NCBI RefSeq assembly: GCF_001510715.1
Contig: NZ_LMTJ01000001.1
Span: 418,471 to 482,470, forward strand
Direction of reading: 5' to 3'
From: Bacillus sp. FJAT-29814
GTDB lineage: Bacteria; Bacillota; Bacilli; Bacillales; Cytobacillaceae
DNA length: 64,000 bases
Made by a program: the position numbers and the translations under genes. This document shows positions 43,657 through 51,915 of the stretch, piece after piece. Under the pieces are notes generated by a model. It saw only the letters and a program-made list of their open reading frames with translations. It did no database searches and was not told where the DNA came from. How positions within the stretch are numbered: the first letter of the stretch is position 1; each line of letters opens with the position of its first letter.

Positions 43657-43710
43657 TCTAATTGAGTTCCGCATGGATTTGGTCCCGGAATTCAATTAGA
43701 TCTTTCTTTA
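43657..43710 (+). terminator. Long hairpin with T-rich tail upstream of a membrane protein gene
   Basis: TCTAATTGAGTTCCG pairs with CGGAATTCAATTAGA, 15 bp with one G-T pair, and is followed by TCTTTCTTT. It lies 60 bases ahead of the next gene, so it is either the end of an unannotated upstream transcript or an attenuator. The 43376-43656 part is AT-rich without a gene. Confidence 0.6.
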
Positions 43711-43771
43711 AAGGGGGGAATTTGTTTTTAGAGTTGTATTCTACATAGAAAAAATTATGGGAGGTTTTAAA

Positions 43772-44347
43772 ATGAGTACTGCAAAAATTTCGAAAGAAAA
43801 AATGATTATTCAATTTACTGTGTTTATGTGGATTGTGCTATGTAATTTGGTTGTCCAGTCCTTTTTGGAGCCGCTTCATGAAATTGGTTTTACGAATTGG
43901 TCCTTTTTCCTAGCAAACATTCTATTCTTTTTATTAGAAGACCCAAGCTATAAAGATCGATTTTTAAAGGTCCTTTTTGGCAGTTTGGTTGGATTGATAG
44001 GAGCGTATCTTCTTGCTATTATTTATACCATTTTGGTTGAAAATGGTGTTAGTCATTTATTTTCTGTCATGATTCCGTTAACCATTGTATTATTCCTGAT
44101 TATCAACCTACATCCCATCTTGCCAAAGGTTTTTAACAATATTGGTTTCGCCTTTTTCACCATTGCTTTGATTGATGCTGCTGGCGCGTATAGCCATATC
44201 ACTGGCTATATTGTAAGTGCAGTGGCAGGGAATCTCATTGTAAACGGTGTAGCTGTTCTGATTATCATTGAATTGATGAAGTATTTTACGAAACATCCAC
44301 TTACAAAGAGCGAAAAAACAAAAGGCATAATTAAAGGAACCGTTTAA
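43772..44347 (+). CDS. Conserved membrane protein of unknown function
   Basis: The 191-aa protein has about six hydrophobic helices and short loops. GGGAGG precedes ATG 43772. No transporter or enzyme signature is visible and I do not recognise the family. It is a single-gene unit with a hairpin before and a terminator behind it. Confidence 0.7.
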   Translation: MSTAKISKEKMIIQFTVFMWIVLCNLVVQSFLEPLHEIGFTNWSFFLANILFFLLEDPSYKDRFLKVLFGSLVGLIGAYLLAIIYTILVENGVSHLFSVMIPLTIVLFLIINLHPILPKVFNNIGFAFFTIALIDAAGAYSHITGYIVSAVAGNLIVNGVAVLIIIELMKYFTKHPLTKSEKTKGIIKGTV

Positions 44348-44361
44348 AAAAATAATTCACG

Positions 44362-44396
44362 AAAGGATATGAACATTTGTTTATATCCTTTTTTAT
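44362..44396 (+). terminator. Terminator
   Basis: AAAGGATAT / ATATCCTTTTTT hairpin directly after the membrane protein gene. Confidence 0.8.
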
Positions 44397-44414
44397 TGAC
44401 TAGGGGGGCAGTCA

Positions 44415-44531
44415 TCGCAGATATATTGGGAAGATCGCAGATATATTCGTTTTTTCGCAGATAAAATCAAACCATCGCAGATAAAATTGATTTAACGCAG
44501 ATAAAAGGAAAATCACCGCAGATATATTTAT
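44415..44531 (+). repeat. Six-unit direct repeat array, core CGCAGATA, spacing 20-20-20-20-21 (second copy)
   Basis: CGCAGATA starts at 44416, 44436, 44456, 44476, 44496 and 44517. Number, orientation and the final 21-bp step equal the array at 37706, and the units resemble each other one by one (for example unit 3 of both: GCAGATAAAA then CAAA or TCAAA). It lies just downstream of a terminator and about 125 bases before the histidine kinase gene. Confidence 0.95.
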
Positions 44532-44655
44532 TTCCCGTTTATTACATCCACACAACACAAACCACCGTAGCCTTATAATCCCCTGTCTTTTTTGTAATTT
44601 CATATTGACCCTAGGTCTTTTGTAATAGGATAATTATGGAAGGGGTGGGATAACC

Positions 44656-46287
44656 ATGAACAAAATTAAGGAATACTTTCATTTTTCGATCATACAGCGG
44701 ACCATTCTCTTATCCAGTATCAGCATTATTCTGATTGGGACAGTCCTGACCGCTGCCAGCTACTACATCCAAGGGAAACTGATGACTGAAAACTTGGATA
44801 AGCAGGCACGTGGTGTGGCGCAAATGGCGTTTAACCGCTTTGACCTTCAGGATATTAAAGAAATTCAAATCAATCATGATTTACATTCCGATGTTCATCA
44901 AAAAATTTTAAAGGAATTGACAGACATCACGAAGCAAAATCCGAATATTGCCCAGGTAGTGCTTGTGGACATTGGCGTGAATGAGAAAGATGAATCGATG
45001 GCACTGGCGATTCATCAAAACTACTTGGATATTGGCATGAGACCCGGCGACATGGTTGAGCAAAATCCTATTTTCGTTAAGTTGTACAAAGAAATTGCCG
45101 TGACAGGGGAAATGAAAAGTTCCGGAATCTATCGCGATATGCTAGGAGAATGGTCGAGTATTTTGATTCCGTTCAAGGATGAAAACGGTAAAGTCATTGC
45201 CATGTTTGTCATGGATATGAGCGCCAGTGAAATAAGGGAGGATCAGTTCAAAGTTTTATCGCGGCTTGTGGGCGCTTTTGCTATTTTATTAATATTGTCC
45301 ATTACCATTCAAACCCTCGCGTTAAAAAGAACCTTATCACCCCTTAAATTTTTATTGAACGCTGTAAAGGAATTGGGACAGGGAAACTTTAGCATTCGTC
45401 TCAACATCAATAGAAAAGACGATTTAGGCAGATTGGCAGAGGGGTTCAATACGGCGGTTACGAATATAAAGAGCTTAATTAGCAAAGTCATCACTACTGC
45501 TCAGCAAGTAAGTGAAGATCCCCAAAAATCGGAACCACCATCAGAAACAGAGCATCCCAGCACGGATGAATTAATACAGACAGCCATCAATCAGATGAAC
45601 ATGATAGAGGACAATTATTCAAACCTTAAGGTGTTTTCTAGAACATTAGAGCAATATTCCAATAGAATTGAGGAGTTAACCTTATTAGAAGAGAGAAGAA
45701 GGCTTTCGAAAGATATGCACGATACAGTCGGCCATGTCTTTACTGCGATTATTACGAGCTTGGATGCTCTCCCCTATATTACTGATAAGGAAGAAGCAAA
45801 TAAATACATTCAAGAACTATCAAACTTGGCGAGAAAGGGGCTAGCCGATCTACGCCATACGATTCACACATTACCTTTGGCAGAAAAGGAGCAGTCATTC
45901 TTGGAAAGCTGTACAGATTTGGTCGATGATTTTATCAAGCATACAGGAACCGAAGTCGAAATCCAAATAGATGGACAGGAGCGGGCATTGGGCGACTTAG
46001 TTAAGTCCTCTTTAATCCGCTGCCTCCAGGAGTCTTTGACCAATGCCATCAGACATGGCCGCGCCTCACAAATTTTTGTATCCATTAGGTTTTTAGAGGA
46101 TGCCATTCAAATGGTAATCAAGGATAACGGAATCGGAAATGATGAGATTAAATATGGATTTGGCCTTAGTTCGATGTCTGACAGGATGCTTACTGTTGGA
46201 GGGACGTTCAGCGTACAGTCGTCTCAAAAACACGGTACTGCGGTGACCTGTACGGTTCCGGTACCAAAGCAGTTACAAGTAGGTTGA
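44656..46287 (+). CDS. Sensor histidine kinase, NarL-type (HisKA_3)
   Basis: The 543-aa membrane kinase has two transmembrane helices (about 15-36 and 197-217) enclosing an extracellular sensor of about 160 aa. A HAMP domain (about 218-272), a linker, a HisKA_3 phosphoacceptor domain with H355 (DMHDTVGH) and a HATPase domain (about 435-540; IKDNGIGNDE, GFGLSSMSDR) follow. The HDxxxH pattern supports both kinase and phosphatase activity. No response regulator is adjacent; the nearest is at 50254, behind the RND pump, and is the probable partner. Confidence 0.92.
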   Translation: MNKIKEYFHFSIIQRTILLSSISIILIGTVLTAASYYIQGKLMTENLDKQARGVAQMAFNRFDLQDIKEIQINHDLHSDVHQKILKELTDITKQNPNIAQVVLVDIGVNEKDESMALAIHQNYLDIGMRPGDMVEQNPIFVKLYKEIAVTGEMKSSGIYRDMLGEWSSILIPFKDENGKVIAMFVMDMSASEIREDQFKVLSRLVGAFAILLILSITIQTLALKRTLSPLKFLLNAVKELGQGNFSIRLNINRKDDLGRLAEGFNTAVTNIKSLISKVITTAQQVSEDPQKSEPPSETEHPSTDELIQTAINQMNMIEDNYSNLKVFSRTLEQYSNRIEELTLLEERRRLSKDMHDTVGHVFTAIITSLDALPYITDKEEANKYIQELSNLARKGLADLRHTIHTLPLAEKEQSFLESCTDLVDDFIKHTGTEVEIQIDGQERALGDLVKSSLIRCLQESLTNAIRHGRASQIFVSIRFLEDAIQMVIKDNGIGNDEIKYGFGLSSMSDRMLTVGGTFSVQSSQKHGTAVTCTVPVPKQLQVG

Positions 46288-46294
46288 TTCTTTG

Positions 46295-46333
46295 AAAAGC
46301 TGCTCCACAATGGATGGAGTGGCTTTTATTTTT
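46295..46333 (+). terminator. Terminator of the histidine kinase gene
   Basis: AAAAGC-CTCCA / TGGAG-GCTTTT hairpin with a T-rich tail, directly behind the kinase gene. Confidence 0.8.
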
Positions 46334-46577
46334 ATCAAACATTCCTTCCTGCATATGACTTTTCCATGAAATAATATGACTTTTTACATGACTATCTTCA
46401 CTATTGGTTGTTATTTCCAGACTATAAACTTAGAGTTGTTGGAAATTGTTTCTAGGTCTCAGGTCGCAGGTGATTTTACAGCAGCCGCCCGAGGCTGGGC
46501 AGCAAGTGAAAATCCTATAATGATAAAAGTAAAACTAGAAAAAGGGGAAACCAAACAAGTAATGGAGGAGAAAAGTG

Positions 46578-49500
46578 ATGCAGTCATGGATTAAATTTTC
46601 TTTAAAAAACGCAGGGGTTATTTTTATCGCGATGTTAATGGTGATCGCGGGCGGTATTTATTCCGTCAAAACAATGAAGATGGAATCGATGCCGAATGTC
46701 GACATCCCTTATATTATCGTCCAAGTTCCATATGTAGGGGCAACACCGGAACAAGGATTGGAGGATATAGGGAAGCCGATGGAAACCACGCTGTCGGGAA
46801 TCAAAAAACTCGATAATCTTTATGTGGAAGCACACAGCAATGTGGTCGTCGGGATTCTTGAGTTTGACATGAGCAAGGACATGGATGAGGCGGAAAAGGA
46901 TGTGACGTCAGCTGTCGCTTCGATTAAGCTGCCGGAAGGGGCCCAAAAACCTCAAATTATCAAGGATGGCCCTTCGGCGATGCCGGTGTTTCAGTTTGCA
47001 CTCTCATCAGACACTGCCAATCAATCTGACCTTACTCAATATATAAATGAACACATCAAGCCAGCCTTAACCAGAATTGATGGGGCAGGAGCCATTGATA
47101 TTAATGGTGAAACGGAAAAAGAAATCGCCATCAAGCTTGATCCGGAAAAAATGAAGGAGCACGGGATTTCTTATGAAACCGTTAAGCAAACCTTTACCGC
47201 TCATCATTTTTCGTTTCCGGCCGGGCAAATGAACATTGTTAATAAAACCTTAAATGTTCAGGCTGATTTCAAGATGGGGTCTGTGCAAGATGTGAAGGAT
47301 ATGAAGATTTTGGCTGTAGGTCCTCAAGGTATCGTGAATGTGAATTTGTCGGAGATTGCCGATGTTTCTTATAGCAATAAAAAAGAACAGGTATACACCC
47401 GTTTGAATCAGAAGCCGGCTGTTTTGGTGGAAATGAAGGCACAGCCAGGCTCAAATACTGTCGAACTGGTAAGCAAGGCGAAGGAAGAGTTGGATAAATT
47501 GGATCTTCCTACTGGCTATACCTTAACCAAATTATACGATACTTCAAAAGAAGTAAAAACATCAGTAGACGGAATGCTTCGCGAGGTATTGTTGGGTACA
47601 TTGTTTGCGGTTATTGTAACGTTCTTGTTTTTACGAAATATAAGAGCAACTATTGTCGCTGTGCTTTCGATTCCATTATCGATCTTAGCTTCGATGGTGA
47701 CGTTGAAGTATTTTGGCTACAGCTTAAATATGATGACCCTGGCAGGAATTGCCGTCGCCGTCGGCCGGGTTATTGATGACTCGATTGTTGTCATTGAAAA
47801 TGTTTACCGTCGAACCTTGATTAGTCCTAAACGGGATGAGCGGTTGGTGTTGACAGCTGCCAAAGAAGTAGGCGGCGCGATTACCTCTTCAACACTGACA
47901 ACAATTGCCGTGTTCGGACCGCTTTCGTTTGTACCAGGGATCGTTGGCCGATTCTTCGCCCCGTTTGGCATTACTGTCATCGTTGCACTCGCGTTTTCAT
48001 TGATTGTCGCCTTAACGGTCGTGCCATTGTTGGCGAAGTTATTTTTACTAAAAATCAAGCATAAAGAAGTGAAGGAATCTTGGTTTGAAAAAGCCTATAG
48101 GCATACCTTAGCTTGGGTGTTAAATCGCCGTGCCGTGACAATTGTCCTGGCAGTGGTCATGTTTGCCGGTTCGCTCGCCTTAGTTCCGTTGATACCACAA
48201 AACTTTTTACCGCAGGAAAAAGCTGTTTCCTACCGGCTAACAGGGGAATTGCCGGATGGAACGTCATTGGAAAAGTCAAATGAGCTTGCAAAAAAAGTTG
48301 AAAAGATTTTAGCGGAAGAAAACCATATTAAAAATGCTCAAACAATTGTCAGTGGCGACTATATTCGTTTTTCCATCGATTTAAAGGATGATGTGACGAA
48401 GGGGCAAACTCATGATTTTGAAAAGAGTGTCAGATCGAAGGTTGAAAAATTAGATGATGATATGAAAGTGGCACTTGCTCCAGTCGGAATTGTCGGCACA
48501 AGCGGTTTAGGGTTAATTGTTGAGGGCAGCAATGCCAAAAATTTAGAGACCGCCGGAAAGATGATTGTAGATAAAATCAAGGATATTGATGGTTTGGAAA
48601 ATGTAAAATCGAATCTTACGGGAGAGAAGGAACAGCTGCAGTTATCGATTAATGATCAGAAAGCGGCTGAAAAAGGATTAAGTCCAATAATGGTGGCCGC
48701 CTTCACTAGAGAGTTGATTGCTGGCAATCAAGTGGGAGAGATCCAGGTTGAAGGAAAATCAACAAGTGTTAATTTGTTATTAAACAATGATTCGGGTGAC
48801 TCTATTGATGATATTTTGAGTCAAAAAATAATGAATCCGCTGGGACAACAAGTGACTCTTTCTGATGTGGCAACACTTTCGAAGCAGCCAAGTCCTTCGG
48901 CATTGTACCGATTAAATCAAGAGCAATATGTAGAGATTTCCGGCAGGATTACGACAGATAATTCTTCTGGCGTGCAGGCAGAGGTTGATAAGCGGATTAA
49001 AACGTTAGATTTGCCGGCCGGGGTAACCTATCATTCCGTAGGTCAGGCGCAAGCAATGAATGAAGGCTTTATCAATATGGCGATTGCGATGGCTGTTGCG
49101 GTTGTGCTTGTGTTTATCGTGATGTTAGTGGCGTTTGGAAATACGGTCATGCCGGTTGCGATTCTATCATCCTTGCCGTTCCTGTTTTCGGGCGGATTGC
49201 TCGGATTGTATTTGACGAAGCAAGCTCTAGGGATGCCGGCGCTAGTTGGATTCTTGATGTTGATTGGAATCGTTGTGACCAATGCGATTGTGTTAATGGA
49301 ACGGGTCAAGCAGAATGAGAAGCAGGGCATGGATGTCAAAGCAGCCTTGCTGGAGGCGGGCAAAACACGGCTTCGCCCAATCTTGATGACAGCAATGGCG
49401 ACAATTGGTGCACTGTTGCCTTTAGCTTTGTCCAGTGACGGCGGATTAATCTCAAGGTCTTTGGCCATTGTCGTTATTTCCGGGCTGTTGACTTCGACTT

Positions 49501-49634
49501 TATTAACCTTAGTGATTGTACCGACGACTTATCATATTATGCGGTCGATTCAGGCTAAGTTTAGCAGGAAGAATGAAGCAGTAGTCCCAGCATCCACAAG
49601 AGGTGTGGCAAAGATGACAGGGCTTTTAAAATAA
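46578..49634 (+). CDS. RND-family efflux transporter (SwrC/AcrB-like)
   Basis: The 1018-aa inner-membrane transporter has the RND layout: one N-terminal helix, a large extracellular loop (about 35-330), six helices, a second loop (about 545-850) and five helices. Proton-relay residues are seen in AVGRVIDDSIVVIENV (two adjacent Asp). It resembles SwrC/YerP of B. subtilis, a pump for surfactin and other amphiphiles. GGAGGAG precedes the start; GTG 46575 is an alternative to ATG 46578. Its location between two-component genes suggests control by an envelope signal. Confidence 0.9.
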   Translation: MQSWIKFSLKNAGVIFIAMLMVIAGGIYSVKTMKMESMPNVDIPYIIVQVPYVGATPEQGLEDIGKPMETTLSGIKKLDNLYVEAHSNVVVGILEFDMSKDMDEAEKDVTSAVASIKLPEGAQKPQIIKDGPSAMPVFQFALSSDTANQSDLTQYINEHIKPALTRIDGAGAIDINGETEKEIAIKLDPEKMKEHGISYETVKQTFTAHHFSFPAGQMNIVNKTLNVQADFKMGSVQDVKDMKILAVGPQGIVNVNLSEIADVSYSNKKEQVYTRLNQKPAVLVEMKAQPGSNTVELVSKAKEELDKLDLPTGYTLTKLYDTSKEVKTSVDGMLREVLLGTLFAVIVTFLFLRNIRATIVAVLSIPLSILASMVTLKYFGYSLNMMTLAGIAVAVGRVIDDSIVVIENVYRRTLISPKRDERLVLTAAKEVGGAITSSTLTTIAVFGPLSFVPGIVGRFFAPFGITVIVALAFSLIVALTVVPLLAKLFLLKIKHKEVKESWFEKAYRHTLAWVLNRRAVTIVLAVVMFAGSLALVPLIPQNFLPQEKAVSYRLTGELPDGTSLEKSNELAKKVEKILAEENHIKNAQTIVSGDYIRFSIDLKDDVTKGQTHDFEKSVRSKVEKLDDDMKVALAPVGIVGTSGLGLIVEGSNAKNLETAGKMIVDKIKDIDGLENVKSNLTGEKEQLQLSINDQKAAEKGLSPIMVAAFTRELIAGNQVGEIQVEGKSTSVNLLLNNDSGDSIDDILSQKIMNPLGQQVTLSDVATLSKQPSPSALYRLNQEQYVEISGRITTDNSSGVQAEVDKRIKTLDLPAGVTYHSVGQAQAMNEGFINMAIAMAVAVVLVFIVMLVAFGNTVMPVAILSSLPFLFSGGLLGLYLTKQALGMPALVGFLMLIGIVVTNAIVLMERVKQNEKQGMDVKAALLEAGKTRLRPILMTAMATIGALLPLALSSDGGLISRSLAIVVISGLLTSTLLTLVIVPTTYHIMRSIQAKFSRKNEAVVPASTRGVAKMTGLLK

Positions 49635-49650
49635 TGGTGTGAAGCAAATT

Positions 49651-49683
49651 GAGAAGTGTCTTAACAGCACTTCTCTTTTTTTA
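49651..49683 (+). terminator. Terminator of the RND pump gene
   Basis: GAGAAGTG / CACTTCTC hairpin with a T8 tail. Confidence 0.85.
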
Positions 49684-49775
49684 TGACTAAATTAATGACC
49701 TTCAGACACTAGGGGATATGACTTTTTGTGGTTATTGTATAGGTATAGGAAATGAAGGAAAAGGTGGAATGGGTC

Positions 49776-49883
49776 GTGAAAAAATACGGAATTATAGTGG
49801 TTTTCACTATCTTTTTATTAACAGGCTGCTCCATTGATATTGATATTGGTGTATTAATATCCTTTTCTATTGAGTTACCGTGA
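49776..49883 (+). CDS. Very small lipoprotein (35 aa)
   Basis: A GTG start at 49776, with AAGGTGG ahead, gives a 35-aa product with a lipobox LLTGC (Cys about residue 18) and only about 18 mature residues (SIDIDIGVLISFSIELP). Its stop lies 17 bases before the start of the kinase-fragment gene. It may be a membrane-anchored peptide of the two-component unit. Function is unknown. Confidence 0.55.
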   Translation: MKKYGIIVVFTIFLLTGCSIDIDIGVLISFSIELP

Positions 49884-49900
49884 AAAAGGAGGAATTACGA

Positions 49901-50227
49901 GTGCAAAGAAGAAATGTAAAATATGGAGTTTTTGTATCTCTGGTTACTGTGATTGCGTTACTATCAAAGATGAAATCAAACAGGGCATTGAAACACTATT
50001 CTAAAAGAGTCGAAGAATTGACCGTGATGGAAGAAAGGAACCGGTCGTCACAGGTATTGCATAATAACATCGGCCATACTTTCACTTCTGTGATTACCAG
50101 TTTGGATGCTCTGCCAATCTTGATAAAGAAAAATCCAGAAGAGGCGGTAAAAAATATTATTGAAATTTCCAATCTGGCAAGAAAAGGACTGGATGATGTA
50201 AGAAAAGCCATTTCAGAAGCGCGATGA
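49901..50227 (+). CDS. Histidine kinase fragment, phosphoacceptor (DHp) domain only
   Basis: This 108-aa protein has a short N-terminal hydrophobic segment and then a HisKA_3-like domain clearly paralogous to that of the kinase at 44656: VITSLDALP and ISNLARKGLDDVRK match VITSLDALP-like and LSNLARKGLADLRH there. The HATPase domain is absent. The phosphoacceptor box reads LHNNIGH instead of MHDTVGH, so H54 is kept but the acidic residue next to it is Asn. GTG 49901 follows AGGAGG. The response regulator gene follows at once. It could be a decayed kinase or a modulator without catalysis. Confidence 0.7.
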   Translation: MQRRNVKYGVFVSLVTVIALLSKMKSNRALKHYSKRVEELTVMEERNRSSQVLHNNIGHTFTSVITSLDALPILIKKNPEEAVKNIIEISNLARKGLDDVRKAISEAR

Positions 50228-50253
50228 TTTCACTCGCTTGCAAAGGAAGTGTC

Positions 50254-50922
50254 ATGGGTATGATCAAGACAATTATTGTAGAAGACCAGGAGCTGATCCG
50301 GAAAAGCTTAAAGATCGTATTGGAAAGTATCTCGGATATCAGTATTATCGGTATGGCTGCTAATGGAAAAGAAGCAATAGAATTATGCGAAAAAGAAAAC
50401 CCAGAAATCGTATTAATGGATATCCAAATGCCGGAAATGGATGGGGTCAAGGCGACGGAAGAAATAAAAAAGCGGATGCCCCATATAAAAGTTATCATTT
50501 TAACGACTTTTCAGGATATTAACTATGTCATGAACGCGTTAAATGCTGGAGCAGAAGGGTATATTTTGAAGGCAGTCGACCCTCAGTTTTTAGTAACCGG
50601 GATTCAAATGGTTTATCATGGCGGTTCGTTGATCCCGCGCGAGCTTGCTAAAGAGGTCTTCCAATCGTTGGGTTCTAATGAAGGGATTGGCCTGGGCGAA
50701 AAATCTTCTGAGGTTAACACCTATGACTTAAATCAGCAGGAATTAAAGGTGTTAAAATATTTGTCTCAGGGCCTTTCCAATAAAGCAATCTCGGAAAGGA
50801 TGTTTCTGTCTCTGGGGACGGTGAAGAACTATATCTCTAATATTTACTCGAAATTGGATGTCAAAAACCGCTCATCCGCCATCATGAAAGCCATTGATGA
50901 AAAAATAATTAAAGAAAAATGA
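50254..50922 (+). CDS. NarL/FixJ-family response regulator
   Basis: The 222-aa regulator has a receiver domain (about 3-120) with phosphoacceptor D56 (LMDIQMPEMDG) and a LuxR-type HTH (about 150-215; LSQGLSNKAISERMFLSLGT). ATG 50254 is used, with AAAGGAAG before it; a longer frame overlapping the previous gene lacks a site. The probable kinase is that at 44656, since the adjacent kinase fragment cannot autophosphorylate. Targets likely include the RND pump gene. Confidence 0.9.
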   Translation: MGMIKTIIVEDQELIRKSLKIVLESISDISIIGMAANGKEAIELCEKENPEIVLMDIQMPEMDGVKATEEIKKRMPHIKVIILTTFQDINYVMNALNAGAEGYILKAVDPQFLVTGIQMVYHGGSLIPRELAKEVFQSLGSNEGIGLGEKSSEVNTYDLNQQELKVLKYLSQGLSNKAISERMFLSLGTVKNYISNIYSKLDVKNRSSAIMKAIDEKIIKEK

Positions 50923-50990
50923 ACCACATGGACAGTCCCACTGGCTTTTTACCAGTAAAAATCCAGGAGAACTGTCCATGTGGTTTTTTT
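50923..50990 (+). terminator. Strong terminator after the response regulator gene
   Basis: ACCACATGGACAGT pairs with ACTGTCCATGTGGT and a T7 tail follows; a smaller hairpin (ACTGG / CCAGT) sits in the loop. Confidence 0.9.
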
Positions 50991-51087
50991 ACTGAAAATT
51001 ACGAATGTGAAGACATCTTGTTTAATAAAGTAGTGGTAACGGACTAAATAAGACACATAATAGAAAGCGATAAAAAGGAGGGATTAA

Positions 51088-51915
51088 ATGCTGCATATTG
51101 TAGCCTGTATCAAGCAAGTGCCTGACACTAAAATTATCAAAATGAATCCAAAGACAAACACGATGGACCGCAGGACCGCGCCTGCGATTTTGAATCCATA
51201 TGATGCCCATGCAGTGGAAGAGGCGGTCCGCCTAAAGGAAAGGTATGGAGGGACCGTGTCTGTTGTCACAATGGGTCCGCCTCCAGCTGTAACCGCGATC
51301 AAGAAGTGCATTGAAATTGGCGCCGATGAAGGCTATTTGATTACGGACCGCCGATTTGCCGGGGCCGATACCTTGGCAACGAGCTATGCTGTGACTAAGG
51401 CGATTGAAAAAATCTCCAAAGAAAAGCCCGTCGATTTGATTATTTGCGGAAAAATGTCCATCGACGGCGATACCGGTCAAGTTGGTCCCGGAATTGCCAG
51501 AAGGCTCGATATTCCGCCGCTCACTTCCGTGAACAAAGTAGTTGAACTCAATCCTGACGAAAAATATGCCATTGTCCACCGCAAGCTCGAGGACGGCTAC
51601 GAAGTTGTCCGATCGACATTGCCATGCTTATTTTCTGTTGAAAAAACCATCAATGAAGTGCCGTATTCTCCGCTTCCCAACATGTTAAGGGCTGCCAGAT
51701 ATCAACCGCATATTTGGTCTGTCGATGACCTCGAGGATGTGGACATTAAGCAGCTTGGTTTGAAGGGGTCACCGACAATTGTGTCGAAGGTTTGGGCACC
51801 ACCTAAACCGGCAGGGGGAACATTCCTTGAAGGTAGCCCGAGGGATCAAGCAGAGCAGCTGCTTTCGGTTGTGCTGGAAAAGAAGGAACTTTTTCAAGGC
51901 AAGGGGGGAATGTAG
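51088..51915 (+). CDS. etfB: Electron transfer flavoprotein beta subunit (EtfB/FixA)
   Basis: The 275-aa protein is the beta subunit of an ETF, which takes electrons from flavin dehydrogenases. Family traits are CIKQVPDT at the N-terminus, NPYDAHAVEEAVRLKE and MSIDGDTGQVGPGIARRL. It is longer than the housekeeping EtfB (about 255 aa), and its sequence is nearer to the FixA-type group. AAAAAGGAGGG precedes the ATG. The alpha subunit gene starts at the base after its stop codon. Confidence 0.92.
   Translation: MLHIVACIKQVPDTKIIKMNPKTNTMDRRTAPAILNPYDAHAVEEAVRLKERYGGTVSVVTMGPPPAVTAIKKCIEIGADEGYLITDRRFAGADTLATSYAVTKAIEKISKEKPVDLIICGKMSIDGDTGQVGPGIARRLDIPPLTSVNKVVELNPDEKYAIVHRKLEDGYEVVRSTLPCLFSVEKTINEVPYSPLPNMLRAARYQPHIWSVDDLEDVDIKQLGLKGSPTIVSKVWAPPKPAGGTFLEGSPRDQAEQLLSVVLEKKELFQGKGGM

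Noticed and set aside
37706..44531. CRISPR arrays
   Set aside because: Units are only 20-21 bp with an 8-base core, there are no 23-40 base conserved repeats, and no cas gene is in the window.
44412..44603. Minus-strand reading frame across the second CGCAGATA array
   Set aside because: Same reason as for the first array; the protein sequence would not be conserved between the copies.
46490..46515. Small hairpin (CAGCC / GGCTG) as a riboswitch ahead of the pump
   Set aside because: Only five base pairs and no recognisable aptamer motif.
46376..46594. 72-aa frame ahead of the RND pump
   Set aside because: No ribosome site, unusual composition, and it overlaps the real pump start in another frame. 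The region is better read as promoter and leader.
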